From assembly GCF_036850765.1 (NCBI RefSeq), contig NC_089495.1, positions 122,163,033 to 122,227,032 on the forward strand: a stretch of DNA of 64,000 nucleotides. The letters run 5' to 3'. This DNA comes from Saccopteryx bilineata (taxonomy: Eukaryota > Chordata > Mammalia > Chiroptera > Emballonuridae). The notes under the pieces are model-generated. The model had not been told where the DNA came from, made no database searches, and worked only from the letters and a program-made list of their open reading frames with translations. Each line of letters opens with the position of its first letter. Positions within the stretch are counted from its first letter, which is position 1. A program made the translations under genes and the position numbers. This document shows positions 32,711 through 41,927 of the stretch, in pieces.

Positions 32711-32990
32711 CCTGACCAGTGATGGTGCAGTGGAGAGAGCGTGAACCTGAGATACTGAGGTCCCAGGTTCGAAACACCAGGATCATCCACTTGACGGGAT
32801 CATCAACATTATCCCAAGGTCGCTGACTTGAGCAAGGGGTCACTGGCACAGCTGGAGCCCCCAGGTCAAGGCTTGTGTTAGAACCAATAAACAACTGAAG
32901 TGCTACAATTATAAGTTGATGCTTCTCATCTCTCTCCCTTCATGTCTCTTGCTAAAGAAAGAGAAAGAGAGAGAGAGAGAGAGAGCACGA
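32711..32990 (+). repeat. RL SINE, diverged, GA-rich end
   Basis: Head CCTGACCAGTGATGGTGCAG; tail AAAGAGAAAGAGAGAG. Confidence 0.8.
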
Positions 32991-33065
32991 GCCTGACCAG
33001 GTGGTAGTGCAGTGGATAGAGCGTTGGACTGGGATGTGGATGACCCAGGTCCGAAACTTGAGGTC

Positions 33066-33251
33066 GCCTGACCTGTGGTGGTGCAGTGGATAAAGCATCG
33101 ACCTAGAATGCTGAGGTCACCGGTTCAATACCCTGCATTTGCCTGGTCTAAGGCACATATGGGAGTTGAAGCTTCCTGCTCCTCCCCCTTTTCTCTCTCT
33201 CTCTCTCTCACTCTCTCCTCTCAAAATGAATAAATTAAAAAAAAAAAAAAA
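33066..33251 (+). repeat. RS SINE nested in RL
   Basis: Duplicates GAAACTTGAGGTC of its host (right copy gaaacctcgaggtc). Confidence 0.92.
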
Positions 33252-33442
33252 GAAACCTCGAGGTCACCAGCTTAAGTGTGGGATGATAGACATGACCCCA
33301 TCCATGGTCACTGGCTTGAAGCCCAAAGTTTCTGGCTTGAGCAAGGGATCACTTGCTTTGCTGTCACACACCCCCCACCCCCCTGCCCCCATCAAGGTAC
33401 AGGCGAATGCAATCAATAAACTAAGGTGCCACAATGAAGATT

Positions 33443-33810
33443 CTTTTTAATAATTATTTTTATTTATTTTATTTTATTTTTTTACAGAGACAGAGAGAGA
33501 GTCAGAGTGGGGGATAGACAGGGACAGACAGACAGGAACGGAGAGAGATGAGAAGCATCAATCATCAGTTTTTCGTTGTGCATTGCGACACCTTAGTTGT
33601 TCATTGATTGCTTTCTCATATGTGCCTTGACCGTGGGCCTTCAGCAGACCGAATAACCCCTTGCTTGAGCCAGGGACCTTGGGTCCAAGCTGGCGAGCTT
33701 TTTGCTCAAGCCAGATGAGCCGCACTCAAACTGGCAACCTCAGGGTCTCGAACCTGGGTCTTCTGCATCCCACTCTGACGCTCTATCCACTGCGCCACCG
33801 CCTGGTCAGG
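33443..33810 (-). repeat. RL SINE nested inverted in RL
   Basis: Duplicates CCACAATGAAGATT of its host (right copy ccacaacgaagatt). Confidence 0.92.
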
Positions 33811-34120
33811 CCACAACGAAGATTTGATGCTTCTCATCTGTCTCCCTGTCACAAAAACAAAAAAACTAATGAGACAAAGATCCTATTGTTTTTTAAATAA
33901 ACAGTTCTTCCATAAGGTGCTTAACTAGAGTTGTGAGGATGCCTCCCAGAATTGCTTCTTGATTCCACATTGCTTTGAAAACGCATTTCTGGGAGTAGGA
34001 CAGAAGCACTGGTATATCTTAAAAGCTCACCTGGGCATTCTAATGCAAAACCAATATCTAGAATCACTGTTAGTCATATTTAAAAGCAGCAGTATCCTAA
34101 ATCAAAAATAATGCTCACCA

Positions 34121-34496
34121 GCCCTGGCCGGTTGGCTCAGCGGTAGAGCGTCGGCCTAGCGTGCGGAGGACCCGGGTTCGATTCCCGGCCAGGGCACACA
34201 GGAGAAGCGCCCATTTGCTTCTCCACCCCTCCGCCGCGCCTTCCTCTCTGTCTCTCTCTTCCCCTCCCACAGCCAGGGCTCCATTGGAGCAAGGATGGCC
34301 CGGACGCTGGGGATGGCTCTGTGGCCTCTGCCTCAGGCGCTAGAGTGGCTCTGGTTGCAACATGGCGACGCCCAGGATGGGCAGAGCATCGCCCCTGGTG
34401 GGCGTGCCGGGTGGATCCCGGTCGGGCGCATGTGGGAGTCTGTCTGACTGTCTCTCCCTGTTTCCAGCTTCAGAAAAATGCAATAAATAAATAAAT
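34121..34496 (+). repeat. VL SINE with TSD
   Basis: aaaaataatgctcacca on both sides. Confidence 0.93.
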
Positions 34497-34523
34497 AAAA
34501 AATAATGCTCACCAGCACAGCTG

Positions 34524-34665
34524 GCCCTCTCCAATACACAGTCCCCCCCACAACCCCCTCCAACACAAACACACACACACACACTCACACACACTCACAC
34601 CACACTCACACCCCTAGGAGGCCCTCTCCAATACACAGTCCCCCCCATAACCCCCTCCAACACAA

Positions 34666-34697
<32 letters not shown>

Positions 34698-34720
34698 ACA
34701 CACACTCACACCCCTAGGAA
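34524..34720. repeat. Tandem 97-bp duplication with (CA)n
   Basis: GCCCTCTCCAATACACAGTC starts each copy (34524 and 34621), followed by CA and CTCA runs and CACCCCTAGGA. Confidence 0.9.
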
Positions 34721-34888
34721 AACTTTCTAAAAGCCCTCTCTCAAATCCTGGGATTCGACTGTCCACTGACCTGCTCATGCCAAAATCCCCAACATAATTA
34801 CACACTTTTAGCAAAGTCTCCCATTTCTCCTAAACTATGTTTATCCTTCCTATCTTCCATTTGATCTCATTAAAATAATGTGAGGGCA

Positions 34889-35250
34889 GCCTGACCAGGC
34901 GGTGGCGCAGTGGATAGAGCGTTGGACTGGGATTCAGAGGACCCGGGTTCAAGACCCCGAGCTTGCCAGCTTGAGTGCAGGCTCATCTGGTTTGAGGAAA
35001 AAGCCCACTAGCTTGAACCCAAGGTCACTGGCTCCAGCAAGGGGTTACTCGGTCTGCTGAAGGCCCATGGTCAAGGCACATATGAGAAAGCAATCAATGA
35101 ACAACTAAGGTGTTGCAACGCGCAATGAAAAACTAATGATTGATGCTTCTCATCTCTCTCCATTCCTGTCTGTCTGTCCCTGTCTATCCCTCTCTCTGAC
35201 TCACTCCATCTCTGTAAAAAATAAATTAAAATAATAATAATAATAATAAT
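34889..35250 (+). repeat. RL SINE with (AAT)n tail
   Basis: TSD aataatgtgagggca at 34874-34888 and 35251-35265; the tail has about eight AAT units. Confidence 0.93.
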
Positions 35251-35373
35251 AATAATGTGAGGGCAGCCAAAAAGAGTTTAGCTAAACTGTTGGAACAGTT
35301 AACCAAAATGGCAACATAAATCATTTACATGTCTCCTCCCAAGCCAATTAAAATGCAAAACTTTAGTATTTTT

Positions 35374-35581
35374 TTTCGTTTTTTTTTTTAATTTTGTAAA
35401 ATTCATTTTAGAGAAGAGAGAGAGGGGGGGGGAGAGAGAGAGAGGAGAGAGAGAAGGGGGGGAGGAGCTGGAAGCATCAACTCCCATATGTGCCTTGACC
35501 AGGCAAGCCCAGGGCTTCAAACCGGCGACTTCAGCATTTCCAGGTCAACGCTTTATCCACTGCGCCACCACAGGTCAGGCC
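35374..35581 (-). repeat. RS SINE with TSD
   Basis: aactttagtattttt either side. Confidence 0.92.
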
Positions 35582-35648
35582 AACTTTAGTATTTTTAATT
35601 CAAACAATTTCACTTATTTTCAAAGTAATTTTTAAAAAGTACTCCATA

Positions 35649-36008
35649 GCCCTGGCCGGTTTGCTCAGCGGTAGAGCGTTGGCCTGGCATGCAGGAGTCT
35701 CAGGTTCGATTCCCGGCCAGGGCACACAGGAGAAGCGCCCATCTGCTTCTCCACCCCTCTCCCTCTCCTTCCTCTCTGTCTCTCTCTTCCCCTCCTGCAG
35801 CCAAGGCTCCATTGGAGCAAAGTTAGCCCGGGCGCTGAGGATGGCTCTGTGGCCTCTGCCTCAGGCGCTAGAATGGCTCTGGTTGCAGCAGAGCAACACC
35901 CCAGATGGGCAGAGCATCGCCCCCTGGTGGGCATGCCGGGTGGATCCCGGTCAGGCACATGCGGGAGTCTGTCTGACTGCCTCCTTGTTTCAGAAAAATA
36001 CAAAAAAA
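35649..36008 (+). repeat. VL SINE with TSD
   Basis: aaaaagtactccata at 35634-35648 and 36009-36023; the 3' end lacks CCAGCTT. Confidence 0.93.
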
Positions 36009-36113
36009 AAAAAGTACTCCATAAATTTTTTCTGTAGAATGTCTTGGTAGCAAACAATATATGAAATGGGCAAGAGCAACAAACAAGAAAAGTTCATTTA
36101 AACCCCAAGTTTG

Positions 36114-36519
36114 GCCCTGGCCGGTTGGCTCAGCGGTAGAGCATCGGCCTGGCGTGCGGGAGACCCAGGTTCGATTCCCAGCCAGGGCACATAGGAGAAG
36201 CGCCCATTTGCTTCTCCACTCCCCCCCCCCTTCCTCTCTGTCTCTCTCTTCCCCTCCCGCAGCCAAGGCTCCATTGGAGCAAAGATGGCCCAGGCGCTGG
36301 GGATGGCTCCTTGGCCTCTGCCCCAGGCGCTAGAGTGGCTCTGGTCACGGCAGAGGGACGCCCCGGAGGGGCAGAGCATTGCCCCCTGGTGGGCAGAGCG
36401 TTGCCCCTGGTGGGCGTGCCGGGTGGATCCCGGTCGGGCGCATGCGGGAGTCTGTCTGACTGTCTCTCCCCGTTTCCAGCTTCAGAAAAATACAAAAAAA
36501 AATAAAATAAAAAAATAAA
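36114..36519 (+). repeat. VL SINE with TSD
   Basis: aaaccccaagtttg at 36100-36113 and 36520-36533. Confidence 0.93.
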
Positions 36520-36533
36520 TAAACCCCAAGTTT

Positions 36534-36790
36534 GCTAGGTCAAGACACATATGAGAAACAACTACCACTGCCAGCAGAGGCAGAGTAAGGTTGGTTGAGG
36601 CCCTGGGAGCAGAAGAAAATATTGGGCCCCTTGTCTTTAGAAAAAAGTGTAAAGTTGGGGTTTTGCGGGGCACTTCAAAAGTCAGGACACAGGGTACATG
36701 CCCAGTACACCTGCTATTAAATCCGCCTCTGACTACTAGTTGACACTTGTTGCTCCCACCACCTTCTCTAAAATCAAGATATAAAAATCT
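36534..36790 (+). repeat. Old RS-like SINE fragment split by a hAT MITE
   Basis: GTCAAGACACATATGAGAAA before and GTTGACACTTGTTGCTCCC with TCTCTAAAATCAAG after the insert. Confidence 0.65.
36575..36731 (+). mobile_element. 157-bp hAT-type MITE
   Basis: Ends CAGAGGCAGA and TCCGCCTCTG are inverted copies; 8-bp flanks actgccag and actactag agree at 6 of 8 positions. It lies inside a SINE, which dates it after that SINE. Confidence 0.75.
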
Positions 36791-36806
36791 TAAAAAAAAA
36801 TAGTTT

Positions 36807-37175
36807 GTGGAGGACCCGGGTTCGATTCCAGCCAGGGCACACAGGAGAAGCGCCCATTTGCTTCTCCACCCCTCCGCCGCGCCTTCCTCTCTGTCTCTCT
36901 CTTCCCCTCCCGCAGCCAAGGCTCCATTGGAGCAAAGATGGCCCGGGCGCTGGGGATGGCTCTGTGGCCTCTGCCCCAGGCGCTAGAGTGGCTCTGGTCA
37001 CAACATGGCGACACCCAGGAGGGTCGCAACATGGCGACGCCCAGGATGGGCAGAGCATCGCCCCCTGGTGGGCAGAGCGTCGCCCCTGGTGGGTGTGCCG
37101 GGTGGATCCCGGTCGGGCGCATGCGGGAGTCTGTCTGACTGTCTCTCCCTGTTTCCAGCTTCAGAAAAATGCAAA
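36807..37175 (+). repeat. VL SINE, 5' truncated
   Basis: Starts TGGAGGACCCGGGTTCG, lacking the A box; TSD aaaaaaaaatagtttg shows that it integrated truncated. Confidence 0.92.
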
Positions 37176-37193
37176 AAAAAAAAAAAATAGTTT

Positions 37194-37322
37194 GCTCTGG
37201 CTAGATAGTTCAGTTGGTTAGAATATCATCCCAAAGTGCAGAGGTTGCCAGTTTGATCCCAGGTCAAGGCATGTACACAAACAGATGTTCCTCTCTCTAA
37301 AGTCAACAAAATAATAAAATTA
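37194..37322 (+). repeat. VO SINE
   Basis: CTCTGGCTAGATAGTTCAGT head; TCTCTCTAAAGTCAAC tail. Confidence 0.75.
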
Positions 37323-37337
37323 TTTTTAAAAAGTTTA

Positions 37338-37661
37338 GCCTGACCAGGCAGTGGCGCAGTGGATAGAGCATTGGACTGGGATGCGGAAGACCCAGGTTTG
37401 AGACACCAAGGTTGCCAGCTTTTGCTCATCTGGTGTGAGCAAAAAGCTCACTAGCTTGGATCCAAGATCTCTGACTTGAGCAAGGGGTTACTCAGTCTGT
37501 TGAAGGCCTATAGTCAAAGCACATATGAGAAAGCAATCAAGGAACTAAGGTGTCTCAAGGAAAAACTGATGATAGATTCTTCTCATATCTCTGATCCAGT
37601 CTGTCCCTATCTCTCTCTCTCTCTGAATCTTGCTCTGTCTCTGAAAAAAAAAAAAAAAAAA
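37338..37661 (+). repeat. RL SINE
   Basis: aaaagttta flanks; middle shortened after GTTGCCAGCTT. Confidence 0.88.
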
Positions 37662-37667
37662 AGTTTA

Positions 37668-38001
37668 GCCTGACCAGGCGGTGGCGCAGTGGATGGAGCG
37701 TCAAACTGGGATGTAGAGGACCCAGGTTCGAGACCCCAAGGTTGCCAGCTTAAGCATGGGCTCATTTGGTTTGAGCAGAAAAGTTCACCAGCTTGAGCCC
37801 AAGGTTGCTGGCTTGAGCAAGGGGTTATTCCGTCTGCTGAAGGCCCACAGTCAAGGCACATATGAAAAAGCAATCAATGAACAACTAAGGTGTCGCAAGG
37901 AAAAACTAATGATTGATGCTTCTTATCTCTCTCCATTCCTGTCTGTCTGTCCCTATCTATCCCTCTCTCTGACTCTCTCTCTGTAAAAAAAGAAAAAGAA
38001 G
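37668..38001 (+). repeat. RL SINE, tandem with the previous one
   Basis: Same orientation, sharing the aagttta target. Confidence 0.88.
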
Positions 38002-38031
38002 TGTATTTAATCATAGAAATAAGGCCGTAAG

Positions 38032-38208
38032 GCCTGGCCTGTGATGGCACAGTGGATAAGGTGTCAACCTGGAATTCTGAGGTCACAGGTTCAAAGCCCT
38101 GGGCTTGCCGGTCAAGGCACATACAAGAAGCAACTATAACTTAATGTTTCCTACAACCCCCCACCCCCCCTACCTTTCTATCAATAAATATTAGAAAAAT
38201 AATAATAA
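38032..38208 (+). repeat. RS-like SINE, diverged
   Basis: GGCCTGGCCTGTGATGGCAC head. Confidence 0.75.
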
Positions 38209-38265
38209 GGTTTAGTTTATACAATAACCCAAATATCATTAAGCTACAACATACTATATTATTAT

Positions 38266-38724
38266 TTTTTTATAAACTTTTTCTTTTTTTTTTTTTTAAA
38301 GGTTTTTTTTTTTAATTTTTATTTATTTATTTATTCATTTTAGAGAGGAGAGAGAGAGGGAAAGAGAGAGACAGAGAGGAGAGAGAGACGGGGGGAGGAG
38401 CTGGAAGCATCAACTCCCATATGTGCCTTGACCAGGCAAGCCCAGGGTTTTGAACCGGCGACCTCAGCATTTCCAGGTCGACGCTTTATCCACTGCGCCA
38501 CCACAGGTCAGGCTATAAACTTTTTCTTTATTTTGTATTTATTCATTTTTTAGAGAGGAGAGGGAGAGACAGAGAGAGAAGAGAGACAGAGAGAGAGAAG
38601 GGGGGAGGAGTTGGAAGCATCAACTCCCATATGTGCCTTGAGCAGGCAAGCCCAGGGCTTTGAACCGGCGACCTCAGCATTTCCAGGTCGACGCTTTATC
38701 CACTGCGCCACCACAGGTCAGGCC
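38266..38724 (-). repeat. RS SINE with a second RS SINE in its tail
   Basis: Outer flanks catactatattatta. Inner RS at about 38288-38512 with flanks tataaactttttcttt. Confidence 0.85.
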
Positions 38725-38889
38725 ATATACTATATTATTAAACAGTGCCCTTTCCACACATTTGCTTCCAGCTCTTTTAATTCTATCAAGTTTTTCTACT
38801 ATGAAAGCGTTTAAAGTGTCTTTTCCAAACAAGGCAAAAACCCAATGTAAATTCCTCTGACTAAAGAACTCAATTTAAGGACCTTTCCA

Positions 38890-39199
38890 GCCTGACCAGG
38901 TGGTGGCACAGTGGATAGAGTGTTGAACTGGGACGCAGAGTACCCAGGTTTGAAACCCTGAGATTGCCAGCTTAAGATCATCTGGTTTGAGCAAGGCTCA
39001 CCAGCTTGAGCCCAAGCTCTATGGCTTGAACAAGGGGTCACTTCCTCTGCTGTACTCTCCCTGGTCAAGGCACATATGAGAAAGCAATCAATGAACTAAG
39101 GTGCTGCAACAAAGAATTGATGCTTCTCAACTCTCTCCTGTCTGTCTGTCCCTTTCTGTCCTGTCCCTCTCTTCTCTTGTCACATAAAAAAAAAAAAAA
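38890..39199 (+). repeat. RL SINE with TSD
   Basis: Flanks aaggacctttcca and aagaacccttcca. Confidence 0.9.
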
Positions 39200-39652
39200 A
39201 AGAACCCTTCCATTAGTTCTTTGATTTGATACAAAGAACTTGTTTTTAAGACACCACTAAATTCCACTATTTAACAGTACCTAGAGCAATGAGTCAAGAG
39301 AAATGTACTTACCTGGTTCCCTTCTAAAATTTCTTGGAAGTACTTTCAGTCTCACAATATAAATTGTAAAAATAAGTTGATAGCAAAATGAAAGTTCAGT
39401 TGATTCAAGATTAAGTAATCATATACATAATGGCCAAGTATCTAGAGAATTTCTGTTTCTGGAGAAGCTCATTCAACATAGACATGGGGAATATAAAAAA
39501 AGACAGTATTGCCAAGAGGTAGAGTGAATTAAGTAACTGATAAGGCATTATATAGCACATGGGGACTTAATCTGAAAAGGCCACATTGGTGGGGATTCGA
39601 TTTCTTGTCAACAGTATTGGAGAACTCAATTAATAGGCATCAGTAAACCTAT
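39200..39652. other. Intergenic stretch, nothing recognised
   Basis: Unique sequence, no coding signal. Confidence 0.5.
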
Positions 39653-39661
39653 CTCTAGCCC

Positions 39662-40030
39662 TTTTTTTTTTTTTTTAATATATATTTTCTGAAGTTGGAA
39701 ACGGGGAGGCAGTCAGACAGACTCGCATGCGCCCCACTGGGATCTACCCGGCACGCCCACCAGGGGGCAACACTCTGCCCATGTGGGGCGCCGCTCTGTT
39801 GCAACCAGAGCCATTCTAGCGCCTGAGGCAGAGGCCACAGAGCCATCCTCAGCGCCCGGGCCAACTTTGCTCTAATGGAGCCCCGGCTGTGGGAGAAGAG
39901 AGAGACAGAGAGGAAGGAGGGGGAAGGGGTGGAGAAGCAGATGGGCGCTTCTGTGTGCCCTGGCTGGGAATCAAACTCGGGACTCCTGCACACCAGGCCG
40001 ATGCTCTACTACTGAGCCAACCGGTCAGGG
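39662..40030 (-). repeat. VL SINE with TSD
   Basis: ctctagccc at both ends. Confidence 0.92.
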
Positions 40031-40171
40031 CTCTAGCCCATTTTTTTTTTTTTAACATAGACCTAGCTGTGTGATAACATTTCCTCATCTCTAAAACGGG
40101 TTAGAATTATATAATCTTTTTGTCTTTCCTGCTGTTTGTGCTCTGGTCATGGTTTCCCCAAATAACTTAAT

Positions 40172-40290
40172 TTTTTAAAATATTTTATTGATTTCAGCAA
40201 GAGTGAAGACAGTAAAATCTGTTCCTGTATGTGCCAACTGGATATTAAACTGGCAACCTCTGGGCTTCAGGATTAAGCTCTAACAAGGCT
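40172..40290 (-). repeat. VO SINE fragment
   Basis: TATTTTATTGATTTCAGC and TGTTCCTGTATGTGCC. Confidence 0.55.
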
Positions 40291-40305
40291 GTAAAGAAAT
40301 ATGTG

Positions 40306-40486
40306 GCCTGACCTGTGGTGGCGCAGTGGATAAAGCGTCGACCTGGAATGCTGAGGTTGCCGGTTCAAAACCCTGGCCTTGCCTGGTCAAGGCATATATG
40401 GGAGTTGAAGCTTCCTGCTCTTCCCCCCCTTCTCTCTCTCCCCTCTAAAATGAATAAATTAAAAAAAATAATTAAAAAAAAAACCC
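40306..40486 (+). repeat. RS SINE
   Basis: Clean head; TSD not obvious. Confidence 0.88.
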
Positions 40487-40877
40487 TGATTGATTTAAAA
40501 AAATGTGTAAACATTTTTGTCCTTCAACACTCTCAAATAAGGAAAAGACTGTATTTGAGGTTAGGGAGTATTGGCTCATCAAAGTGAAAACTAGGTTTAA
40601 GTGACTTATCAACAGTCAGCTAAATCAGAACTTTCCCTAGCCGCATGTACTAATGCACCCTGCCTCAGGTAGTGACTTGAAAAGAATGCATGAGAGTATA
40701 ACCATACACTATGACCATTTTTTTTCTTGCTAGTAAAGTTACATATTTGGAACTAAGATTTTTAAACAAAGAAAAGGTTGAATGAAACACCTGTTACTAG
40801 TCAGTTATATAACTTTGTTACCCTTTGTTTCCCATTAGTCCCTCAGGAATAAAAAGTAGCTATAAAAAGTAGCTCGA
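40487..40877. other. Intergenic stretch downstream of SUMO2
   Basis: Nothing recognised. Confidence 0.5.
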
Positions 40878-41162
40878 TTCTTTTTTTTATTTTTTTTAAT
40901 TATTTTTTTTATTCTTTTTTTCCAAAATTTTATTTCATTTTGAGAGGGGAGCAGGAAGCATCAACTCCCATTGTGCCTTGACCTTGGGCCTTCAGCAGAC
41001 AGAGTAACCCTTTGCTCGAGCCAGCAACCTTGGGTCCAAGCTGGTGAGCTTTGCTCAAACCAGATGAGCCCGAGCTTAAGCTGGTGACCTCGTGGTCTCG
41101 AACCTGGGTCCTTCCGCATCCCAGTCCGACACTCTATCCATTGCACAACTGCCTGGTCAGGC
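40878..41162 (-). repeat. Mosaic RS/RL SINE
   Basis: Its tail side is RS (TTGAGAGGGGAGCAGGAAGC, CATCAACTCCCATTGTGCC), then it continues as RL (TTGGGCCTTCAGCAGACAG) to the RL head CTGCCTGGTCAGGC. Confidence 0.85.
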
Positions 41163-41267
41163 TCTATTTCTTTTTTGAAATGTTACTTCTATCAAGGCCT
41201 ATTATGGTCATGATTTTTCCTAAACTTCAATTTTCTATTTAATATTCCTCAGAATAAAGAAAACGGC

Positions 41268-41864
41268 TCATTTTAAACAAGAAGTTTATTTAAACAACAA
41301 GACGCTTGACGTGAAGGGAAAACTATCTAGGACTCATTTCTTTTAGAGTAATTTATCCCTACTTAAAGACAGATTGCCCTACATGTAACAGCTACGTACA
41401 AAAAAGTTATAAAATTGTCCTTGGTTTTACAATGATAAATGAAAAACATTAAAATTCTCCAATCAAACAAGGTATGCAAGGATTCTTATGTTGTTCTTTT
41501 CTTTTGTTAAACAGTGAAAGCAAAATAACTTATTGGAATATAAAGATAAGAGCTGAATGAGCATGCCACTAATGGAGAAAGGGGGTATTTTCACAGAACC
41601 AGTATTCCCCCCCATCCCATCTCCATTTGATGTCAATCAAAACATACCATTGGCCATTTAGTTTTTTAAAAAATGCAAATGCTTGTGCACATACATCAGT
41701 TACTTTATGTACAATAAAGAAATAGGGAAGGGGGAAATGAAAGAATAGAGAAAACTATATGGTAGTAGTCAGGATGTGGTGGAACCAAATTGCAGTTTTC
41801 TAATTGAGAATGTCTTCTTGGTCTGGAGAAACAGAGTTCTGAAGTAAAGTAGCAGGTTCCCTTT
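41268..41864 (-). other. SUMO2: SUMO2 3' UTR
   Basis: About 600 nt, free of SINEs, running to the AATAAA at 41290-41285. The cleavage point is inferred. Confidence 0.8.
41285..41290 (-). terminator. SUMO2: SUMO2 polyadenylation signal AATAAA
   Basis: TTTATT on the plus strand; minus-strand context TTTAAATAAACTTC. It is the first full AATAAA that I see downstream of the stop on the minus strand. Confidence 0.8.
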
Positions 41865-41927
41865 TTAGTAGACACCTCCTGTCTGCTGCTGGAACACATC
41901 AATTGTATCTTCATCCTCCATTTCCAA
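41865..41927 (-). CDS. SUMO2: SUMO2 coding exon 4 and stop
   Basis: Encodes residues 76-95 ([20 protein letters not shown]) and TAA. Acceptor TTGCTAG|TTG. It carries the Gly92-Gly93 conjugation end and the two-residue tail removed on maturation. Confidence 0.97.
   Translation of the reverse strand: MEMEDEDTIDVFQQQTGGVY

Larger units (their letters stand above)
32991..33873 (+). repeat. RL SINE holding two nested SINEs
   Basis: Outer RL in three pieces: 32991-33065, 33252-33442 and 33811-33873. Confidence 0.88.

Noticed and set aside
34524..34720. CRISPR-like direct repeats
   Set aside because: Only two 97-bp copies with CA runs in a mammalian genome; a tandem duplication.
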